From assembly GCA_002305015.1 (NCBI GenBank), contig DBPW01000029.1:76715-83787 (forward strand): 7,073 bases of DNA, read 5' to 3'. Under the pieces are notes generated by a model. That model worked only from the letters and a program-made list of their open reading frames with translations. It made no database searches and was not told where the DNA came from. Made by a program: the position numbers and the translations under genes. This stretch comes from Bacteroidales bacterium UBA1410 (GTDB taxonomy: Bacteria; Bacteroidota; Bacteroidia; Bacteroidales; Dysgonomonadaceae). This document shows, one piece after another, positions 1 through 4,449 of this stretch. Each line of letters starts with the position of its first letter. Within the stretch, counting starts at the first letter, position 1.

Positions 1-266
1 ACCTCCGCCAAGAATTAATAATTGTGTCCCAAATCTTATACAGTAAATATTAAACCATTAAAACAGTAAAAAATATTACCTTTTCCTTTGGATTAAGCTT
101 ATCAATAACTCTAAATCTAATGGAACGCATCATTACTATTTCATTGGTTTTGCAATTTGATGCTCTGAAAGTATCAAAAATCAGTTCTGCTAATTCTCTT
201 TCATTTCTCATGTATTCTCAGTTTTTCATTATCAATAAAGGTCGTCTTTTTTACAATGAGGCATAA
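1..266 (-). mobile_element. Partial gene cassette C (third cassette of the array, cut by the left edge)
   Basis: On the minus strand this segment begins right after the G of a GTTATGCC core that closes the palindrome at 261-392. It starts GTTATGCCTCATTGT followed by an A-tract and GAC, the same layout as the starts of cassettes A and B. It holds one short ORF (50-211) and ends at the window edge before any third palindrome is reached, so its own attC-like site is not visible. The cassette interpretation rests on analogy with the two complete neighbours. Confidence 0.55.
50..211 (-). CDS. Small hypothetical cassette protein, 53 aa
   Basis: An ATG-to-TAA minus-strand reading frame of 53 codons begins MRNERELAELIFDTF and ends NPKEKVIFFTVLMV. 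I do not recognise a named family. The charged, helix-prone N-terminus and the 'LNPKE' segment look like real protein. It begins 55 bases inside cassette C, similar to the 53-base leader of cassette B. A run of six T lies near its 3' end on the coding strand. A frameshift there would switch to a frame reading FNGLIFTV before a stop, so the ORF may be a broken form of a slightly longer protein. There is no clear Shine-Dalgarno site. Whether it is expressed is unknown. Confidence 0.45.
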   Translation of the reverse strand: MRNERELAELIFDTFRASNCKTNEIVMMRSIRFRVIDKLNPKEKVIFFTVLMV

Positions 267-392
267 CGGTGGCGGTATGAAAAGTTGCCGATTGCGGGTG
301 ATTTACTGTCAAGCTACACAAAAGTTGAAGCGGGCTACAACCCTTGAATAACCTACTGAAACGGCAATTTTTTATACCGCGTGTTATGGTGC
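261..392 (-). repeat. attC-like imperfect palindrome, copy 1 (3' end of cassette B)
   Basis: On the minus strand it runs from CCATAAC, which contains the stop codon of the upstream gene, to GTTATGC. From the AAC to the GTT is 121 bases, inside the known attC length range. The ends pair as AAC with GTT, then an unequal 2-versus-4 base internal loop, then GCGGTAT with ATACCGC. About 12 more pairs follow, joining GAAAAGTTGCCG (plus 275-286) to CGGCAATTTTTT (plus 362-373) with G-T wobbles. The middle (about 307-361) is close in sequence to copy 2. The core is off the strict RYYYAAC/GTTRRRY consensus by one or two bases at each end. It may also act as an RNA hairpin between cassette genes. Confidence 0.7.
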
Positions 393-1465
393 GTATTTTT
401 TCATTATTTTCATTGTCGAATTCTTAATATCTTCTTGTGTATATTTCCTACCTATTTTTTTTTCGTCAGATGTCAGTTCTGCTAAAATCTCTGCCTTTAT
501 TTCAGATGGCATTTTATTTCCAGTTCCCCCAGCAGCTACATGAATATTATCAAAGAATTCATATAATCCTTCTAAATATACATCTTTTGCTTTTTCTACA
601 ATAATTGAAGCCATTTGTTTATATGTAACATTATCAAATGGTTTAATTATTTCTCTGGAATCAGCTTTATTAATTGGAGCTTGTTTTATCTTTTCGTTAA
701 TACCTAAACAATCCTTATTTTCAATATCTTCAAAGTTATCATCAAAACAAAAGCACAGAACATATTCGTCTATCAGCAAGCATAAAGGATTATAAAATTC
801 AGGATGAAAAATGAGCCATTTTGCATCATCATCTTTACAATCAATACATCTCAGGAGTTTATATGATATTGATTTAATTAAACCATTTTCCTTTATCCCT
901 TTTTCATCTATTTCTTCAAGTTTTGAAGGAAGAAAACAATCAAGAATTTGTCTTAACTTTTCATTCTGTTCAGGAGTTAATTTTACGCCACTTTCCCCAT
1001 TTATTGATATTCTCCATATTACACTTGCCCAAAATAATATTCCAACATTAGAACTAACCCCAGATTCGTAATCACTTGTGTCTTTCTTCTCAATAGTCTT
1101 TGCATATTCAGACTCAATTAATGCAAATCTGTTTTCACAATCCTTACAAAAAAAATTGTCAACTATCAAAGGATGTTTATTTTTTTCAATGTCTTCGTCT
1201 GAAATTTCTCCAAAAGTTTCTTCAAGTTCTTCTGGTTGTACTGACCTGCCAAAATGAGGTTTTGAATTCAATTTCTCAATTGTAAAACCTAGTTCGTAGT
1301 CACGCTCAGTTTTTCCTTCAATATTTTCAATTCTTTTCAAAAGAAAATGAGGAACAATATGAGAGCCTTTCTTATCAGCATTTTTCGTATTACAAAGCTT
1401 GCATTTTATCATTTTATATCCCTTTTCAATCCAGATGGTTCATGGTCTTTTAATATGCCCCCTAA
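267..1465 (-). mobile_element. Gene cassette B, 1199 bp (HNH-like gene plus attC-like site)
   Basis: The boundaries are set at the G/TT position of the GTT cores at 1464-1466 and 265-267. On the minus strand the cassette starts TTAGGGGGCATATT, then AAAAGAC, then a 53-base leader, one ORF (1412 to 384), and the palindrome at 261-392. The 16 bases ending at the AAC after the gene are the reverse complement of the cassette's own first 16 bases at 12 of 16 positions. That is the signature expected of a circularised integron cassette. The leader shows no Bacteroidota promoter, so transcription probably comes from upstream. Confidence 0.65.
384..1412 (-). CDS. HNH/treble-clef-like zinc-binding protein, 342 aa
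   Basis: Role inferred: a nucleic-acid-binding or nuclease-like cytoplasmic protein; no activity is shown. Visible motifs are Cys4-x2-Cys7 near the N-terminus, then Ser17-His18 in 'GSHIVPHFLLK', then Cys89-x2-Cys92 in 'FFCKDCENRFALIESEY'. This CxxC / SHxxP / CxxCE spacing fits a family of bacterial HNH-type zinc proteins that are usually annotated hypothetical. The segment 'ILFWASVIWRIS' (126-137) also looks typical of that family. Residues 140-342 are mostly helical with extra cysteines (189, 192, 211, 220, 222) and have no recognised domain. An AAAGGG stretch lies a few bases before the ATG. The TAA stop lies inside the CATAAC core of the following palindrome, as is common for integron cassette genes. 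The catalytic HNH residues cannot be assigned with certainty. Confidence 0.75.
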   Translation of the reverse strand: MIKCKLCNTKNADKKGSHIVPHFLLKRIENIEGKTERDYELGFTIEKLNSKPHFGRSVQPEELEETFGEISDEDIEKNKHPLIVDNFFCKDCENRFALIESEYAKTIEKKDTSDYESGVSSNVGILFWASVIWRISINGESGVKLTPEQNEKLRQILDCFLPSKLEEIDEKGIKENGLIKSISYKLLRCIDCKDDDAKWLIFHPEFYNPLCLLIDEYVLCFCFDDNFEDIENKDCLGINEKIKQAPINKADSREIIKPFDNVTYKQMASIIVEKAKDVYLEGLYEFFDNIHVAAGGTGNKMPSEIKAEILAELTSDEKKIGRKYTQEDIKNSTMKIMKKYAP

Positions 1466-1595
1466 CGGTGGCGGTATGGCCAGTAGGGATTCGGGGCAAT
1501 TTCCTATCAAGTTACACGAAAAGTTAAAGCAGGCCACAAACCTTCGCATACCTCTGAAACCCTTATTGGCTATACCGCGTGTTGTGGGTATGTGC
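1457..1595 (-). repeat. attC-like imperfect palindrome, copy 2 (3' end of cassette A)
   Basis: On the minus strand it runs from GCACATACCCACAAC to GTTAGGGGGC, with 120 bases from AAC to GTT. Its GCGGTAT/ATACCGC arms and the 2-versus-4 base spacers are identical to copy 1. The next stem section differs in sequence yet still pairs: GGCCAGTAGGG (plus 1478-1488) faces CCCTTATTGGCT (plus 1561-1572) with one bulge and G-T wobbles. The centre shares TCAAG, TACAC, AAAGTT, ACCT and TGAAAC blocks with copy 1. It starts just after the stop of the cassette A gene and ends 45 bases before the start of the cassette B gene. Confidence 0.7.
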
Positions 1596-2711
1596 ATTTT
1601 TTACTCAGTTAATAATCTTTCTTCAATTAATACATTGTTTGTAAATGTAATAAAAGGGTCAGTCAAATAATAAAGTTTTAAAATCTCAAAGAGACGATGC
1701 CCTCTCATATAAATTGAATGATTCTTTCCTTTATTATCTACAGGAAACCTGAAAAACATTGAATTCGTATCTAATTGGTGAATTGTACTATTCAGACTTT
1801 CATACTGTTGTTTGTAATTTTCCAATTGTTCTTTTGTCTTTATATCCATCTTCTCAATATCTAGCTTATTAATGTATCCATTAGAACCACCAAAAAGATT
1901 ATATAAGGTTTCAAGAGAATGAATTTTTTCAATTTTTCTATCCGATACAATCGTGGTTAGTTTTCTTGCTTCCAGAATATTAAATTTAAGTGCAATCTCA
2001 AGTGAATGCCTTACTAAAAATAGCAGTGGAAGATATACTTTATTGATATCATAGTTTTCAAACAATACGCCTTCAACCAAAAATTCAATGACTTCATCAT
2101 ATTGAGTACGAATGTGACCAAGTCCACAACATTCTCCCATATGAAAGGTCAAATCCCATTTTTTCCTCCTATTATCATAATCGAATGATTCGCAAATTTG
2201 CTCAATTTTAAAGCTTTCTGAACTTTCAAGTCTATTATAATCCTTAATCAATTCTGAAATTTCAATTCGGTCTCCATAATCAAAAAAGGGTTTACCAGTC
2301 CTATTATTTATGTAGTATCTAAAGCAAGCACCATCAGAATCATAATTAAATCTTAATGCTATGTTTTTAAAATCAAAAGGAACTAATTCTTGGTTATCAA
2401 AACTATCTATGAGTTCTTTTAAATCATGCGTGTTGGGAATGGAATATTCGTTTAAAGCAAGATTCCTTTTTAAACAAATCTCAAAATAGTGTATTATCAA
2501 AAACAAAATTCCTCTGGCCCGACAATTAAAAGCATAATTTCTATTTAATCCCTTGTTAAATACCTTTTGTAAGGTATAGCTATAGCAATTGCAATAATGC
2601 TCCCAAGTTGATAAATGTATCTCTTTATCAAATATGAATTTATCTCGTGATTCTTTATCTGTAAAATCGAACTTCCTTAGTAGCATTGTCTTTTTTTTGC
2701 ATTACACACAA
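1466..2711 (-). mobile_element. Gene cassette A, 1246 bp (HEPN-like gene plus attC-like site); first in the array
   Basis: The left boundary is the GTT core at 1464-1466. The right boundary is a GTT core at 2710-2712 that is not part of a palindrome, so it would be the attI/cassette junction. On the minus strand the cassette starts TTGTGTGTAATGC followed by eight A and GAC, and the gene starts 25 bases in. Its 3' site begins GCACATACCCACAAC. The reverse complement of that, GTTGTGGGTATGTGC, matches its own start GTTGTGTGTAATGC with one substitution and a small gap, as expected for a cassette once closed into a circle. The gene has no visible promoter inside the cassette. Confidence 0.65.
1601..2686 (-). 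CDS. Protein with internally duplicated HEPN-like helical unit, 361 aa
   Basis: I do not know a named family for the whole protein. It is built of two similar halves. Half 1 (about 59-150) has 'LFLIIHYFEICLKRN' then 'HDLKELIDSF' then 'FRYYINNRTGK' then 'YGDRIEI'. Half 2 (about 219-340) has 'LLFLVRHSLEIALKFN' then 'HSLETLYNLF' then 'FRFPVDNKGK' then 'MRGHRLFEI'. The order RHxxExxLK, HxLxxL, FRxxxDNxGK is seen in HEPN-like helical proteins, many linked to toxin-antitoxin or defence loci. An R-x5-H (Arg250-His256) could match the HEPN RNase motif, but it lies outside the usual final-helix position, so activity is uncertain. Half 2 keeps the motifs better. There is no signal peptide or membrane segment, so it should be cytoplasmic. 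The start at 2686 follows an A-rich leader 25 bases from the cassette edge, and no alternative start is needed. Confidence 0.7.
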   Translation of the reverse strand: MLLRKFDFTDKESRDKFIFDKEIHLSTWEHYCNCYSYTLQKVFNKGLNRNYAFNCRARGILFLIIHYFEICLKRNLALNEYSIPNTHDLKELIDSFDNQELVPFDFKNIALRFNYDSDGACFRYYINNRTGKPFFDYGDRIEISELIKDYNRLESSESFKIEQICESFDYDNRRKKWDLTFHMGECCGLGHIRTQYDEVIEFLVEGVLFENYDINKVYLPLLFLVRHSLEIALKFNILEARKLTTIVSDRKIEKIHSLETLYNLFGGSNGYINKLDIEKMDIKTKEQLENYKQQYESLNSTIHQLDTNSMFFRFPVDNKGKNHSIYMRGHRLFEILKLYYLTDPFITFTNNVLIEERLLTE

Positions 2712-2803
2712 CTCGTTTATATATGTGATAAAACCACATGATACTATTCATTTTGGGTGTATATAGGTAGTTGGTATGGCCTATATGCAACAAAAATATA
2801 TTT
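2712..2803 (-). other. Candidate attI-like spacer between recombinase remnant and first cassette
   Basis: These 92 non-coding bases separate the recombinase stop codon from the GTT core at 2710-2712 where cassette A begins, the place expected for an attI primary site. They do not repeat the palindrome. They contain two smaller inverted repeats: TATATAGG (2760-2767) facing CCTATATG (2780-2787), 7 of 8 pairing, and ATGTG (2723-2727) facing CACAT (2735-2739). Such arms could be recombinase-binding sites, but attI sites share little sequence, so the assignment rests on position. Confidence 0.4.
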
Positions 2804-3106
2804 TTACCGATCATCAAAGGTCGATTTTATTTTCTGCAAACTTTTTTGACTCACATGGGTATAAATCTCAGTAGTTTTCCTGCTTTTATGGCCAAGAAGT
2901 TTCCGGATAAATCTCGGATCGGTTCCCGACTCCAATAAATGGGTAGCATACGAATGTTTCAACCGGTGCAACGTTACAGGTTTGTTGATGTCGGCTTTAG
3001 CCATTGCTTGTTTTAATGCATTTTGTAAACTTTCTGCACGATAGGCTTCACCTTTGTTTTGCCCTTCCTTCCATCCCTTCGCATTTCGAATGAGTAACAG
3101 ATGTCG
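2804..3106 (-). pseudogene. 5'-truncated tyrosine recombinase (C-terminal catalytic fragment)
   Basis: The open frame encodes about 100 residues ending at the stop at 2804-2806. From 'EGQNKGEAY' onward it matches the C-terminal half of Bacteroidota tyrosine recombinases: 'HRLKHSYATHLLESGTD', 'IRKLLGHKSRKTTEIYTHVS', 'SLQKIKSTFDD'. The GHKS block and the nucleophile Tyr of 'EIYTHVS' are present. The HxLRH box reads HRLKH, so the second catalytic arginine is lysine. Relatives are roughly 270-400 residues. The N-terminal SAM-like domain and first catalytic arginine are missing, and neither appears in another frame up to 3378. The first in-frame ATG is at 3004, giving only 66 codons. It is probably inactive, and either a decayed integron-type integrase or an unrelated Xer/phage-type remnant. 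The part that would carry integron-specific residues is lost. It points in the same direction as the cassettes. Confidence 0.8.
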
Positions 3107-3109
3107 TTA

Positions 3110-3140
3110 CAAACTTATATAAAAATTTCAATAATTCAAA
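3110..3140 (-). promoter_or_regulatory. Bacteroidota-type promoter reading toward recombinase remnant and array
   Basis: On the minus strand TTTG (3137-3140) is followed after 19 bases by TAAGTTTG (3110-3117), matching the TTTG / TAnnTTTG consensus of the primary sigma factor in Bacteroidota. Transcription would start a few bases below 3110, pass through the truncated recombinase, and reach the cassettes. It could therefore serve the role of the integron Pc promoter. In AT-rich DNA such a match can arise by chance. Confidence 0.45.
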
Positions 3141-3378
3141 ACAAATAAAAAAATCATGTTTATCTACCGAACCAAAAGTCTTTTTTCAGCAGCTCTAACC
3201 GGCTCCATAGCCGCAAAAGCCGCAAAACGATTGCCTTTTCTTGCGGATAAAAAGCTCCTTATCAGACCTTGAAAAAAGAGGTAAAAAAATTCTGAAATTT
3301 GGCGAAAAAAATTTTGTGAATCCAAAGATAAAATTTTAATTTTAAAGTCTATGACAAATTTAAATTCCATAAATAATC
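3141..3378. other. Divergent intergenic region, no convincing gene
   Basis: This AT-rich stretch lies between the array and the plus-strand operon. The only coding candidate is a 38-codon plus-strand frame (3156-3272, 'MFIYRTKSLFSAALTGSIAAK...'), and the overlapping longer minus-strand frame (3164-3370) is no better. I found no TAnnTTTG promoter with a well-spaced TTTG on the plus strand in front of the operon, so the operon promoter is not located. Confidence 0.5.
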
Positions 3379-4449
3379 ATGGGAAAGTTGTTGACAACTA
3401 TGAAAGCAAAAAAGAAATTGAAGACAATACTGCTTCTCTTTTTTCTATTTATTTTTTTATCCTGTAACAGTGTAGTTGCTCAATCATCAACTAATTTTCA
3501 TTGGGTGAGTATTTATTTCGAAGTGAATCAATTGTTGGAGGAGGTCACTGCGAAGATTAAAGAGGTTGAGAAATCGATAGAAAAGGGCAAACAAATTAGC
3601 GATCAGACGAACAAAATCATCCGCCTGGCCCAACAAGGCGATCCCGAAGCAAAAAAAAATGAATCGAGAGCTTTGGCTCTTCAACAGGAAATCCTCGAAA
3701 CAACAAGGAAAAATGAAGAATTATTGAAACAGCTTCAATTAAAAAGGGATAGAGCTCAACGAATGATGGCTTATCTGCAAAATATGGCTAAAGGGGGCTT
3801 TGTTGTTAACGTAAAAGGCATGGTTTCCGATTTCCGGGGTACTGTTCAAATTTTTAAAAACAATGGACAGTATTTTAATCCTGACGATTATACCTTTGGT
3901 TTGCTTGAAGAAGGGGATAAAATTGTTACCTATGGAAACAGTTATGCAAGGGTGAAGTTTCTCGAAGGCAGAGCCGAAGCAATAGCCGATGAGTTTTCGG
4001 AACTAACGATGGAAAAAGAAACAGATGAGGAAGAAATTCTTACCCTTAACAAAGGGAAAATCTATATGGAATTGGAAAAAAAGGATGTTTTTATCGACAA
4101 AACAAAAAAAGAATATGAAAAGTATAAAAGCACGGTTCCTTACGATATTTCTTCTTTTGAAGAAGAAATGCGAAAGGTAATAAACAAAGTTTTATACCTG
4201 AAATTGAAAAATCGTTCCGGAAATCCTACTTGGGTAATCGGCGCAAGAGGAACCCGCTTTTTGGCAGAAAACAACGCGGAAGGAGAAAGTGTTTTATCGG
4301 TGCTTGAAGATACGGTAGAAGTATTTTTGCCGAAGAATGAAACCCTGGCTGTTCCGGCCGGTTACAAAGTTATTTTTATGCGGGATAGTGTATCACAACT
4401 TCAAAAAATAGAATCAATCGATGAATGGTGGGAAAAAAAGAGGCAATAA
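3379..4449 (+). CDS. Exported coiled-coil protein with split FecR domain, 356 aa
   Basis: Role unknown; probably periplasmic or surface-exposed. Residues 8-35 are a signal peptide (MKAKKK n-region, long Leu/Phe/Ile core, 'SVVAQ' cleavage region). The 'FLSC' stretch is only a poor lipobox. Residues 45-135 are charged and heptad-like, probably coiled coil. A FecR-type beta domain starts about 143 ('VKGMVSDFRGTVQIFKNNG', 'LLEEGDKIVTYGNSYARVKF'). It is interrupted by a charged insert at about 205-283 and resumes with 'WVIGARGTRFLAE', 'SVLSVLEDTVEVF' and 'LAVPAGYKV' (285-330). It lacks the N-terminal cytoplasmic anti-sigma region and transmembrane layout of true FecR, so it is not a TonB-signalling regulator. 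Met8 (3400) is the better start by signal-peptide shape; Met1 at 3379 is also possible. It is the first gene of a three-gene operon. Confidence 0.85.
   Translation: MGKLLTTMKAKKKLKTILLLFFLFIFLSCNSVVAQSSTNFHWVSIYFEVNQLLEEVTAKIKEVEKSIEKGKQISDQTNKIIRLAQQGDPEAKKNESRALALQQEILETTRKNEELLKQLQLKRDRAQRMMAYLQNMAKGGFVVNVKGMVSDFRGTVQIFKNNGQYFNPDDYTFGLLEEGDKIVTYGNSYARVKFLEGRAEAIADEFSELTMEKETDEEEILTLNKGKIYMELEKKDVFIDKTKKEYEKYKSTVPYDISSFEEEMRKVINKVLYLKLKNRSGNPTWVIGARGTRFLAENNAEGESVLSVLEDTVEVFLPKNETLAVPAGYKVIFMRDSVSQLQKIESIDEWWEKKRQ

Noticed and set aside
811..1285. Plus-strand ORFs opposite the HNH-like gene
   Set aside because: They are antisense shadows of a well-supported minus-strand gene with low-complexity translations.
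261..1595. The two palindromes as MITEs or copies of a small transposon
   Set aside because: I see no target-site duplications around either copy. They sit exactly at gene ends in one orientation, and their ends match the far ends of their own cassettes, which a MITE would not explain. It is not fully excluded with two copies.
261..1595. CRISPR-like repeats
   Set aside because: There are only two copies about 1.2 kb apart, separated by full genes; no short spacers and no cas genes.
2791..2818. TTTG ... TATTTTTG promoter match on the minus strand just after the recombinase stop
   Set aside because: Spacing is 16 bases instead of about 19-21, and T-rich DNA makes the match easy by chance.
3164..3370. 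68-codon minus-strand ORF
   Set aside because: Its composition is atypical, with no recognisable domain. It sits in spacer DNA opposite another frame and lacks the missing recombinase N-terminus.
3379..4449. First operon protein as a true FecR anti-sigma regulator
   Set aside because: It has a cleavable signal peptide and coiled coil in place of the cytoplasmic anti-sigma segment and transmembrane helix. There is no sigma factor or TonB receptor gene next to it.
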